Below, piece after piece: positions 26,017 to 33,136 of a DNA stretch of 64,000 nucleotides. Source of the DNA: DATBLE01 sp963734065 (GTDB lineage Bacteria; Actinomycetota; Thermoleophilia; Gaiellales; Gaiellaceae); assembly GCA_963734065.1 (NCBI GenBank), contig CAVTFN010000007.1, forward strand, positions 186,001-250,000. Reading direction: 5' to 3'. Below the pieces are notes generated by a model. It searched no databases, had not been told where the DNA came from, and worked only from the letters and a program-made list of their open reading frames with translations. The position numbers were made by a program, and so were the translations under genes. Every line of letters begins with the position of its first letter. The first letter of the stretch is position 1.

Positions 26017-27375
26017 GTGGCCAAGGCTGCGGCGTCCGTCTTCTCCTGCCCCGAGTGCGGGTACTCGTCCGGCCGCTGGCTCGGACGCTGCCCGGGCTGC
26101 GGAGAGTTCGGGACGCTCGTCGAGGAGTCGAAGTTCACGGCAGGCGGAGCGCCGGTCGCGGCCGCGAAGCCGCTCCTGCGGCTGGTCGAGGTGGAGGCCG
26201 AAGAGGCCGACCGGATCTCCACCGGCGTGCCCGAGCTCGACCGCGTCCTCGGCGGCGGTCTCGTGCCGGCGTCACTCGTGCTGGTCGGCGGCGAGCCGGG
26301 TGTCGGGAAGTCGACGCTGCTCCTGATGGCGCTGCGGGCGATCACCGATTCCGGGCGCCGGGCGCTCCTCGTCACGGGCGAGGAATCCAAGGCGCAGGTG
26401 AAGCTGAGGGCCGACCGGCTCGGCGGCGGCGGCGCGATCGAGATCCTCGCCGAGACCGAGCTCGAGACCGTCTGCGCCACCCTCGAGCGCGAGCGTCCGG
26501 ACGTCTGCGTGATCGATTCGGTGCAGACGCTCTACGCGGGCGAGCTCGCCTCCGCGCCCGGCTCCGTCGCGCAGGTCCGGGAGGCTGCCGGGCGCCTGCT
26601 GCGGGTGGCGAAGGAGAGCGGCGTCGCCGTGTTCCTCGTCGGCCATGTGACGAAGGACGGGGCCGTGGCCGGTCCGCGCGTGCTCGAGCACCTCGTCGAC
26701 TGCGTCCTCCAGTTCGAGGGCGACCGCTACCGGGCGCACAGAGTGCTGCGCGCCGCGAAGAATCGCTTCGGCTCGACGAACGAGATCGGCGTCTTCGAGA
26801 TGACCGGCGTCGGCCTCGTCGGCGTCCCCGACCCGTCCGAGGTCTTCGGGCGCACGGAGGCCGGTGAGGTGGGCGCCGCGGTCGCCTGCGCCCTGGAGGG
26901 AACGCGGCCGATCCTGCTCGAGATCCAGGCCCTCGTCTCGCCCACCGACCTGGCGATGCCGCGCCGGGTGGCGACGGGCGTCGATCCGAAGCGGCTCGCG
27001 ATGATCGTCGCCGTGCTCGGCAGGCATGCCCGGGTCGCGCTCGGCGGCGCCGACGTCTTCGTCAACGTGGCGGGCGGGGTTCGCATCGACGAGCCGGGCG
27101 CCGACCTGGCGATCTCGCTCGCGATCGCGTCGGCGGCGAGAGGCGTGCCGGTCAAGGACGGGCTCGCAGCTTTCGGGGAGGTCGGGCTCACGGGACGCGT
27201 CCGCGCCGCCACGCAGGCCGATCGACGGCTCGAGGAATGCGCGAAGCTCGGCCTGTCGACCGTGCTGGCTCCCCGGGGCACCCCACGTCACGGCGGGGTC
27301 GCGCTCGTCGAGGCGGGCACCGCCGCGCAGGCGCTCGCGCTGGGCCTCGCGGAGGCCACGGCCGAGCGCGACTAG
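26017..27375 (+). CDS. radA: DNA repair protein RadA
   Basis: 452 residues, normal length. N-terminal zinc ribbon CPECGYSSGRWLGRCPGCGE; Walker A GGEPGVGKSTLL near residue 91; the RadA-specific KNRFGSTNE motif near 248; and a C-terminal Lon-like domain (residues ~270-450, no protease activity expected). RadA is a RecA-related ATPase that drives branch migration in recombinational repair. Start GTG supported by the upstream TAGACT. In the same direction as carD but separated from it by 155 bases with a promoter. Confidence 0.95.
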   Translation: MAKAAASVFSCPECGYSSGRWLGRCPGCGEFGTLVEESKFTAGGAPVAAAKPLLRLVEVEAEEADRISTGVPELDRVLGGGLVPASLVLVGGEPGVGKSTLLLMALRAITDSGRRALLVTGEESKAQVKLRADRLGGGGAIEILAETELETVCATLERERPDVCVIDSVQTLYAGELASAPGSVAQVREAAGRLLRVAKESGVAVFLVGHVTKDGAVAGPRVLEHLVDCVLQFEGDRYRAHRVLRAAKNRFGSTNEIGVFEMTGVGLVGVPDPSEVFGRTEAGEVGAAVACALEGTRPILLEIQALVSPTDLAMPRRVATGVDPKRLAMIVAVLGRHARVALGGADVFVNVAGGVRIDEPGADLAISLAIASAARGVPVKDGLAAFGEVGLTGRVRAATQADRRLEECAKLGLSTVLAPRGTPRHGGVALVEAGTAAQALALGLAEATAERD

Positions 27376-27427
27376 GCGCCTCTGAGCAGGGATTTTTTGT
27401 GAAGAGGGCGTTAAAAGCCCTGGAAAC

Positions 27428-27457
27428 TTGGCGTTTTCAAGCCGTTTGAGCTACACT
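27428..27457 (+). promoter_or_regulatory. carD promoter overlapped by a perfect 12-bp palindrome
   Basis: TTGGCG (27428-27433) and TACACT (27452-27457) are 18 bases apart. The -10 box runs into the palindrome ACTGAATTCAGT (27455-27466), which would cover the transcription start and could be an operator. Confidence 0.5.
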
Positions 27458-27467
27458 GAATTCAGTT

Positions 27468-27494
27468 CGCCGGCGGATGTCAGACCCGCCGGCG
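27468..27494 (+). other. Strong hairpin in the carD mRNA leader
   Basis: CGCCGGCGG (27468-27476) pairs perfectly with CCGCCGGCG (27486-27494) around a 9-base loop, 36 bases before the carD start. No T-run follows, so it is unlikely to be a simple terminator; it may stabilise or regulate the leader. Confidence 0.55.
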
Positions 27495-27530
27495 TCTTGG
27501 CGACTACGGAGCTTCGAAAGGGGAGTCAGC

Positions 27531-28061
27531 TTGTTCAAGGTCGGCGACAAGGTGGTGTATCCACACCACGGGGCAGGCACTGTCGTGAAGAAGGAGCAGC
27601 GCGAGGTCCTGGGCCAGAAGCGCGAGTACCTCACGATCAAGATCCTCCACAACGACATGACCGTCCAGGTGCCGTGCGAGAACGCGGAGCAGGTGGGCCT
27701 GCGCCGAGTGATCGACGAAGTGATGGTCGAGAAGGTGCTCAAGGCGCTCCAGGGCTCCGGCACGACGATGCCGAAGAACTGGAACCGCCGCTTCAAGCAC
27801 AACCGCGACAAGATGAAGACGGGCGACATCTTCGAGCTGGCGGAGGTCGTCCGGAACCTGTCGCTGCGGGACCACGAGAAAGGCCTGTCGACCGGCGAGA
27901 AGCAGATGTTCGTGAAGGCGAAGAAGATCCTCGCGAGCGAGCTGATGTACGCCAAGGCGATGGACGAGGACGAGGCCGGGGTCTGGCTGGACGACGTGCT
28001 CTCCACCGTCTCGAACGGCAAGAAGAAGGCCGCCAAGGCAACCGCGGCGGCGAGCGCCTAG
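27531..28061 (+). CDS. carD: CarD-family RNA polymerase-binding regulator
   Basis: 176 residues. The start is TTG 27531, five bases after AAAGGGGAG, which gives the standard beginning FKVGDKVVYPHHGAGTVVKK. The N-terminal Tudor-like RNAP-interaction domain (residues 1-60) is followed by the helical DNA-binding domain (NWNRRFKHNRDKMKTGDIFE, then LRDHEKGLSTGEKQMFVKAK). CarD binds the beta subunit and stabilises the open complex, with strong effects on rRNA promoters. The tail is Lys/Ala-rich. It lies 19 bases before ispD, a common actinobacterial arrangement. Confidence 0.95.
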   Translation: MFKVGDKVVYPHHGAGTVVKKEQREVLGQKREYLTIKILHNDMTVQVPCENAEQVGLRRVIDEVMVEKVLKALQGSGTTMPKNWNRRFKHNRDKMKTGDIFELAEVVRNLSLRDHEKGLSTGEKQMFVKAKKILASELMYAKAMDEDEAGVWLDDVLSTVSNGKKKAAKATAAASA

Positions 28062-28080
28062 CGCCCGCCGCGGGAGGTCG

Positions 28081-28767
28081 TTGTCCGTCTGGGCCGTGCT
28101 CGCCGCCGCCGGCCGCGGCGAGCGGCTCGAGGCGGACCGCCCGAAGGCGTTCGCCCAGCTCAACGGCCGGCCGCTCCTCGCCGAGAGCCTGCAGCGGCTC
28201 GAGGCGTCGGCCTGGATCGATTCGATCGTCGTCGTCGCTCCCCCGGGTTGGGAAGAGCCCGTGATCCTGCTCGCCGAGGAGTTGGGGGCCGGGAAGGTCG
28301 TCGCCTCGGTCGCCGGCGGCGAGTCGCGGGCGACCTCGGTCCGGATCGGAGTGGCCGAGGTGGCCGACGATGCGGCCGTGATCCTCGTCCACGATGCTGC
28401 CCGTCCGCTGGTCTCCGACCTCGTCGTCGAGCGCCTGATCGGAGCGCTGAACGAGGGCTGGGACGGCGCAGTACCGGGGCTCGCGTTGCCGGACACCGTC
28501 AAGCGGGTGCGGGAAAGCGCCGTCGTCGAGACGCTCCCGCGTGACGAGCTTCGCGGTGTTCAGACACCGCAGGCGTTCGTCGCGACTCTGCTCCGCGCTG
28601 CGGTTGCCGGCGGGGACGAGGCAACGGACTGCTCGTCCCTGGTGGAGGCACGAGGCGGCCGGGTGACGGTGGTGGAGGGAGACCCGCGGTTGCTGAAGGT
28701 GACGACCGCGACCGACCTCGCCCTAGTCGAGTCCTGGCTCGGCGGCTCCGGGTCCGAAGCGCCGTGA
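28081..28767 (+). CDS. ispD: 2-C-methyl-D-erythritol 4-phosphate cytidylyltransferase
   Basis: 228 residues. Signature AAAGRGERLEADRPKAFAQL binds CTP and MEP; later VLVHDAARPLVSDLVVERLI and RGVQTPQAF are canonical. It makes CDP-ME in the non-mevalonate isoprenoid pathway, whose later enzyme IspF is two genes away. Start TTG 28081 with GGGAGG five bases upstream. Its TGA overlaps the next start (GTGA). Confidence 0.95.
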   Translation: MSVWAVLAAAGRGERLEADRPKAFAQLNGRPLLAESLQRLEASAWIDSIVVVAPPGWEEPVILLAEELGAGKVVASVAGGESRATSVRIGVAEVADDAAVILVHDAARPLVSDLVVERLIGALNEGWDGAVPGLALPDTVKRVRESAVVETLPRDELRGVQTPQAFVATLLRAAVAGGDEATDCSSLVEARGGRVTVVEGDPRLLKVTTATDLALVESWLGGSGSEAP

Positions 28768-29537
28768 TCGTCGACTATCACATGCACCTGCGCGACCCGG
28801 GCGAGCGGGTCGTGCACACGCTCGAGGCGGTGGAGCGCTTCGTCGAGGTTGCGTCCGCGCGCGGGGTCGACGAGATCGGCTTCAGCGAGCACGTCTACTA
28901 CTTCCGCCAGACCCGTTCCGTGTGGACGCTCGAGTACCAGACCGAGCGGTGCGTCTACGATCTCGACGCCTACGTCGACGTGGTGTTGGAGGCGAAACGG
29001 CAGGGAATGCCGGTCAAGATCGGGCTCGAGGTCGACTACGTGGGAGCCCGGCAGGACGAGCTCGCCGCTCTGCTGGAGCCGTACCCCTGGGACTATCTCC
29101 TCGGCTCGGTGCACTGGATCGACGGGCAGGCGGTGGATCAGCAGCCAGGGCTGTGGGCGGAGGCTTCGGTCGACGAGGTCTGGAAGCGCTACTTCGGTGC
29201 CCTGGCCGAGCTCGCCTGCTCGGGACACGTCGACGTGCTTGCCCATCCCGATCTCGCCAAGATCTTCGGCATGCGACCTGACCGCATCGAGTATCCGGCG
29301 CTGGACGGCGTCGCGCTCGAGATCTCGACCGCCGGCCTGCGCAAGCCCGTCGGCGAGCTGTACCCGGCGGCGCCGATGCTGGCCTCGCGTCCGCCGATCA
29401 CCCTGGCATCGGACGCGCACGTGCCGGCGGACGTCGGCCGGGACCTCGACCGCGCGGTCGAGCACGCGCGTGCGGCAGGGTACGAGACCGTGACGGTGTT
29501 CGACGGCCGTCTGCCGCGCCAGGAGCCGCTCGGATGA
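28764..29537 (+). CDS. PHP-domain phosphoesterase (histidinol-phosphatase-like)
   Basis: 257 residues. PHP metal motifs: VDYHMHLRDPGE at the N-terminus, GFSEHVYYF near residue 40, DYLLGSVHWID near 110, VDVLAHPDLAK near 155 and LASDAHVPADV near 215. That is the layout of the trinuclear HisJ/HisK phosphatases. The substrate may be histidinol phosphate or another phosphomonoester. Its place inside the ispD-ispF operon is typical of related genomes and does not itself reveal the substrate. Confidence 0.85.
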   Translation: MIVDYHMHLRDPGERVVHTLEAVERFVEVASARGVDEIGFSEHVYYFRQTRSVWTLEYQTERCVYDLDAYVDVVLEAKRQGMPVKIGLEVDYVGARQDELAALLEPYPWDYLLGSVHWIDGQAVDQQPGLWAEASVDEVWKRYFGALAELACSGHVDVLAHPDLAKIFGMRPDRIEYPALDGVALEISTAGLRKPVGELYPAAPMLASRPPITLASDAHVPADVGRDLDRAVEHARAAGYETVTVFDGRLPRQEPLG

Positions 29538-29640
29538 CCGGGCGTGTCCGGGGAGAAACCGGCGCCGAATCGGCGCAGTTCGGGCGCAGACGCGTGCGAA
29601 CTTCGCGGATAGGATCGGCCGTGGGAGGCGGGTGGACATT

Positions 29641-29669
29641 CCATATCCCCTCCCCGGGTGGGGCTATGG
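29641..29669 (+). repeat. Imperfect palindrome just before the ispF ribosome binding site
   Basis: CCATATCCCCTCCC and GGGTGGGGCTATGG (two mismatches) flank one central base. The right arm abuts the AAGGGGG Shine-Dalgarno of ispF (29670-29676). Related CCCCACCC-GGGTGGGG palindromes occur at 34739-34755 and near 60537. Confidence 0.6.
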
Positions 29670-29682
29670 AAGGGGGTCGCCG

Positions 29683-30174
29683 GTGACGGGCGAGGGGGAG
29701 CTCCGCATCGGGCTCGGCGTCGATGCGCATGCGCTCGAGGAGGGCGTCCCGCTCGTCCTCGGCGGGGTGCGCGTCGAGAGCACGCGCGGGCTGGCCGGCC
29801 ACTCGGACGGCGACGTGATCACGCACGCCCTGATCGACGCGCTCCTCGGCGCCGCCAACCTGGGTGACATCGGCTCTCTCTTCCCCTCGGACGGGAGCAC
29901 GCCGCCCGGCGTCTCCTCGCTCGTGCTCCTGGAAGACGTGGCGGGGCGACTGCGGGCGGCCGGCTGGCAGGTCGTCAACGCCGACTGCGTCTTCATCGGC
30001 GAGGAGCCGCGGCTGGCGCCGATTCGCGATCGGATGAGGTCGGCGCTCGCTGCGGCGCTCGGCGTCGAGGAAGACCGGATCGCCGTTCGTGCGACCACGA
30101 CCGACAAGCTCGGCTTCACCGGCCGCGGCGACGGGCTCGCGGCCCAGGCCGTCGCGTTGGTCCGCCGGGCCTAG
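29683..30174 (+). CDS. ispF: 2-C-methyl-D-erythritol 2,4-cyclodiphosphate synthase
   Basis: 163 residues, the family's usual ~160. GLGVDAHAL supplies the Asp and His zinc ligands, followed by AGHSDGDVITHALIDALLGA and LGDIGSLFP; C-terminal ATTTDKLGFTGRGDG is the diagnostic substrate loop. It cyclises CDP-ME 2-phosphate. GTG 29683 is preferred over GTG 29632 because AAGGGGG lies six bases upstream and the longer form would run through a palindrome. The 3' end overlaps the converging MarR gene by 59 bases. Confidence 0.92.
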   Translation: MTGEGELRIGLGVDAHALEEGVPLVLGGVRVESTRGLAGHSDGDVITHALIDALLGAANLGDIGSLFPSDGSTPPGVSSLVLLEDVAGRLRAAGWQVVNADCVFIGEEPRLAPIRDRMRSALAAALGVEEDRIAVRATTTDKLGFTGRGDGLAAQAVALVRRA

Positions 30175-30628
30175 AAGGCTCGACCCTGGTGGAGAGCACC
30201 GCCCGGATCGCGTCCTCCAGCCGGTCGAGAGCGAGATCGAGCTCCCGCGGCGAGTAGTCGAGGCGCTCGTGCACGCGCGCGACCGACCCCTGCAGGGCCG
30301 GGAAGGCGCTCACCGTGTGCCGGTCGCCGGTCTTGGTCACCTCGAGCAGTGACGACCGGCCGTCGTCCGGGTTGGGCCGGCGCCGGATCAGGCGGCGCGC
30401 CTCCAGCCGGCGCAGGTACGACGACAGCGTCGTCGCCGGCATGCCGAGCAGGGCGGCGAGCCGCGAAGGCGTGACCGGCTGGAACGCCCTGATCGCGCTG
30501 AGCACGGCGAAGTCGTTCGGCCGCACCTTCAGGCCGGCCATCGCGCCCGCGAGCAGGTTGTCGGCGAGCTGGCCGAGGATGAAGAGACGGAAGAGGACGT
30601 TGCGGCCGCGAGACGGATTGGTGCTCAT
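30116..30628 (-). CDS. MarR-family transcriptional regulator
   Basis: 170 residues. The winged helix is clear: LKVRPNDFAVLSAIRAFQPV, VTPSRLAALLGMPATTLSSY (recognition helix), RRLEARRLIRRRPNPDDGRS (wing with the DxR motif) and LEVTKTGDRHTV. The Arg/Pro-rich tail is antisense to ispF. Two direct repeats directly before its ATG and between it and the GNAT gene (30633-30668) look like its operator. The ligand is unknown. Confidence 0.85.
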   Translation of the reverse strand: MSTNPSRGRNVLFRLFILGQLADNLLAGAMAGLKVRPNDFAVLSAIRAFQPVTPSRLAALLGMPATTLSSYLRRLEARRLIRRRPNPDDGRSSLLEVTKTGDRHTVSAFPALQGSVARVHERLDYSPRELDLALDRLEDAIRAVLSTRVEPSRPGGPTRRPGPRARRRGR

Positions 30629-30632
30629 AAAG

Positions 30633-30668
30633 TGCGATGTCGCAGTAGGTTGATGCGATGTCGTACTA
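30633..30668. promoter_or_regulatory. Tandem 15-bp operator repeat for MarR
   Basis: TGCGATGTCGCAGTA (30633-30647) and TGCGATGTCGTACTA (30654-30668) differ at two positions and are spaced 21 bases centre to centre, two helical turns. A smaller ACATC-GG-GATGT palindrome follows at 30668-30679. The site lies four bases from the MarR start. Confidence 0.6.
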
Positions 30669-30700
30669 CATCGGGATGTCTATCACCGGAAGAGCCGCTC

Positions 30701-31591
30701 TTGTCGGCCATTCTGCTCCTCGTGGTGGCCGGTGCCGCTATCGCCGCGGCTCCACGTCGGCTGATCCGGCATCATCGAGGCGTGGCCGTGCAGCTCCGTC
30801 CGTCGATCGAGTTCTCCTACGGCGAGCTGGCGTCGCTGTTCACCGCCGCGTACGAGGGGTACTTCGTCCCGTTCTCCGTCGACGAAACGACGGTCCAGTT
30901 CATGGTCGACGTCTTCGACATCGAACCGGCGCGGTCGCTCGTCGCCGTCGACGACGGAGTGCCGGTCGGCCTCGCCAATCTCGGCCGTCGCGGCGCCCGT
31001 ACCTGGCTCGGTGGTGTCGGCGTCGTCGTGACCCGTCGGCGCGAGGGAATCGGTGAGCTGCTCACTCGTGGCCTGCTCGAGGAGGCCGACGCGGCGGGCG
31101 CGGCCGCGATGGCGCTCGAGGTGATCGTCGAGAACCGGGCGGCGATCTCCCTGTACGAGAAGCTCGGCTTCGTCCGGACGCGTGAGCTCGAGGTGCTGTC
31201 CCTCCCTGCCGGCGAGTCGACCGTGAACGGCGCCGAGACGGCGCCCGGCGACGTCGCCCGGTCACTCATCCGGGCACACCGCGACACGGACGAGCCCTGG
31301 CAGCGCGACGATGACACGGTCGACCGTCTCCTCCGACGCGATCCGGCCCCGGAGGCGATGGTCGCCGGCGGCGCCGCGGCGCTCTACCGGGTAACCGGCG
31401 ACAACATCGGCCTCGTCCAGGCCGCGGGCGACGAGCACGACCTCGGGAGGATCCTCGCCTCGCTACGTGCGCGGGGATCGGTGTCGGCGCTCAACTACCC
31501 GGCCGGCGGGGAGGTCGCACGGGCGCTCCGGTCTGCCGGCGCCGATGTGTCGCTGCGCCAGTACGAGATGGTCAAGCCCCTGGTGGTCTAG
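30701..31591 (+). CDS. GNAT-family N-acetyltransferase with N-terminal hydrophobic segment
   Basis: 296 residues if read from TTG 30701, which has GGAAGAG six bases upstream. The first ~20 residues are hydrophobic (LSAILLLVVAGAAIAAAPRR), suggesting a membrane anchor; codon third positions stay G/C-rich there. GTG 30782 would give a cytoplasmic form starting AVQLRPS. The GNAT core is VVVTRRREGIGELLTRGLLE (acetyl-CoA loop) and NRAAISLYEKLGF. The C-terminal ~100 residues (VAGGAAALYRVTG) resemble a second, degenerate GNAT half. Divergent from MarR across the tandem operator. Confidence 0.7.
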   Translation: MSAILLLVVAGAAIAAAPRRLIRHHRGVAVQLRPSIEFSYGELASLFTAAYEGYFVPFSVDETTVQFMVDVFDIEPARSLVAVDDGVPVGLANLGRRGARTWLGGVGVVVTRRREGIGELLTRGLLEEADAAGAAAMALEVIVENRAAISLYEKLGFVRTRELEVLSLPAGESTVNGAETAPGDVARSLIRAHRDTDEPWQRDDDTVDRLLRRDPAPEAMVAGGAAALYRVTGDNIGLVQAAGDEHDLGRILASLRARGSVSALNYPAGGEVARALRSAGADVSLRQYEMVKPLVV

Positions 31592-32184
31592 GTCGGGTCC
31601 AGGGTGTAGCCGCGCACGAGCATCGCCTCGCCGCGGTCGAGGCAGGATTCCCAGGTCGGCACATCCCAGCCGAGCGAGTCGGCCATGCGGACGATCATGT
31701 TGAACAGCGCGGCGACGTGGATCGCCTCGACCATCGCCTCGTCGGAGACACCCGCTGCCCGCACCTCGGCTGCGTCATCCGGGCCGAGCTCCTGCGGCCG
31801 GAGCGTCAGCTTCTCGAGGAAGCCGAGCATCGCGCGCAGCGGCCCGTCGACCGGCGCCGTGCGCCAGTCCGCCTCGACCGCCTTCCAGACCTCGTCACCG
31901 AGCGCGTACGACGCGACCGCGCCGTGGGAGTGCGTTCAGAACGGGCACTGGTTGAGCGACGAGACGAAGCCGGCGAACAGCTCGCGCTCCCCGGCCGACC
32001 AGTCGGACGGCCCGCGCATCGCGGCGTCCAGCGCGGCCGAAAAAGGCCGCCCGAACAGCTCGGGTCGGTAGTAGAGCGTCTTCAGGACGCCGGAGGCACT
32101 CGGCAGGCCGCGTGCCTGGGCGATCTGCGCGAGGATCGCGGCCTCGGCCGGAGCGTGCCCGTGGTCGACGACGTCGAGTCTCAC
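31588..32184 (-). CDS. AhpD-like peroxidase-related selenoprotein (TGA = Sec83)
   Basis: 198 residues if the single in-frame TGA (31936-31938) is read as selenocysteine. Around it the protein reads SSLNQCPF-U-THSHGAVASY. The catalytic spacing of AhpD (Glu, 12, Cys, 3, Cys, 4, His) is kept exactly as E68, C80, U83, H87, so Sec replaces the peroxidatic Cys of CxxC. Both flanks stay in the carboxymuconolactone decarboxylase/AhpD family (LKTLYYRPELFGRPF before; EAIHVAALFNMIVRMADSLG after). A hairpin follows the TGA. GTG 32184 overlaps the upstream stop (GTGA). Last gene of an operon with DLH and mutY; likely a peroxide or thiol oxidoreductase. A nonsense mutation is the alternative. Confidence 0.75.
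31896..31926 (-). other. Candidate bacterial SECIS hairpin
   Basis: Counting the T of TGA as 1, bases 17-21 (GCGCG) pair with 33-37 (CGCGC) around an 11-base loop beginning GTC. An outer CAC/GTG (13-15 with 41-43) is separated by a small internal loop. Position and the G-U at the start of the loop fit bacterial SECIS elements, which lie directly after the UGA. In GC-rich DNA such pairing also arises by chance. Confidence 0.45.
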
Positions 32185-32426
32185 CCGAGCGCCTTCAGGC
32201 CGGCATCGAGCCGCAGCAGACCGGCCGCCACCGCCGCCGAGACCGTCTGCTCGAAGATCTCGTCCTCGGAGTGCCCCGCGGCCTTCAGCTTCTCGACGTC
32301 CGTATCGGTGACCCTGTACGCACCCGTCCGCACCTTCTCCAGGTAGGCGGCGAATGCGGGCGGCGCGGGCCGATCGGGCCGGGCGGCGTTGCTCAGCGCC
32401 GCAATCAGGTCGTCGTAGCGGGTCAC
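32181..32426 (-). CDS. Short CMD-like helical protein, partner of the selenoprotein
   Basis: 81 residues. The second half (TDTDVEKLKAAGHSEDEIFE, then QTVSAAVAAGLLRLDAGLKA) matches the C-terminal helices of carboxymuconolactone decarboxylase/AhpD proteins, but the CxxC is absent. It overlaps both neighbours by four bases (GTGA at each end), between mutY and the selenoprotein, so all are co-translated. It may form a heteromeric all-helical assembly with the selenoprotein; that is inference. Confidence 0.7.
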   Translation of the reverse strand: MTRYDDLIAALSNAARPDRPAPPAFAAYLEKVRTGAYRVTDTDVEKLKAAGHSEDEIFEQTVSAAVAAGLLRLDAGLKALG

Positions 32427-33136
32427 GAGGGAAGCGTAGCCAGGCCGCCGTCCAGGACGACCAGGCCGTCGGCGACGAGGGACTCCACCGCCTGCGGGTC
32501 CTGCTCGACCGGCTGCGGCTCCGCCGCGACGAGCCGGAGCAGCCGCGCGCGTCGCTGGCGGAACGACCCCTCGAACGCGCGCTGCTTGCGGGCCGGCTCG
32601 TACCGGCGGCCCGCCGAGGGACAGCAACGCGCGAGCGGGCAGTCGCCGCAGCGAGGCACACGGGCGAGGCAGATGGTCGCGCCGAGGTCGAAGAGGGCCT
32701 GCGCCGCTTCCGGGCCGAAGTCGCCTCCGCTGCGCGAGAGCACCCGGCTGACGTTGACGTCGACCGGCAGGATCGGCCGCCCGAAGGCGAAGTTTCCGAT
32801 CGCCGCGGCCGTGTACGGGCCGACTCCCGGGAGCTCGGTCAGGTCGTTCGGCCAGCCGTGCTCCGCGACGAGACGTGCGGCTCGATGGAGGGCCAGGCCG
32901 CGACGGTTGTACCCGAGCCCTTGCCACGCCCGGATCGCGTCCGCCGGCGATGCCGCGGCCAGCGACTCGACCGTCGGCCAGCGGTCCAGCCATTCGAGGT
33001 ACCGAGGCACGACGCGCGAGACCTGCGTCTGCTGGAGCATGACCTCCGAGACCAGGATCGCGTACGGGGCGCGCGTTCCACGCCACGGCAGGTCGCGCCC
33101 GTGCTCGGAGAACCAGACGAGAAGCGTTTCCTGCAC
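32423..33136 (-). CDS. mutY: A/G-specific adenine glycosylase, short form lacking the C-terminal domain
   Basis: 237 residues, against about 350 in E. coli. The catalytic domain is complete: ILVSEVMLQQTQVSRVVPRY with the catalytic Glu, helix-hairpin-helix LPGVGPYTAAAIGNFAFG, catalytic Asp in PVDVNVSRVLSR, and the [4Fe-4S] set C-x6-C-x2-C-x5-C in CLARVPRCGDCPLARCC. The MutT-like C-terminal domain that recognises 8-oxoguanine is missing, replaced by ~45 residues. It removes A opposite 8-oxoG. GTG 33136 shares one base with the DLH stop (TAGTG). Confidence 0.9.
   Translation of the reverse strand: MQETLLVWFSEHGRDLPWRGTRAPYAILVSEVMLQQTQVSRVVPRYLEWLDRWPTVESLAAASPADAIRAWQGLGYNRRGLALHRAARLVAEHGWPNDLTELPGVGPYTAAAIGNFAFGRPILPVDVNVSRVLSRSGGDFGPEAAQALFDLGATICLARVPRCGDCPLARCCPSAGRRYEPARKQRAFEGSFRQRRARLLRLVAAEPQPVEQDPQAVESLVADGLVVLDGGLATLPS

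Noticed and set aside
29632..29682. GTG 29632 as the ispF start
   Set aside because: It would translate through the palindrome and add 17 residues absent from the family; GTG 29683 has an ideal Shine-Dalgarno.
31588..32661. Two separate genes either side of the TGA at 31936
   Set aside because: Each half alone lacks part of one AhpD domain, and the second half has no start near the conserved HGAVA segment. One frame with recoded TGA fits family spacing exactly.
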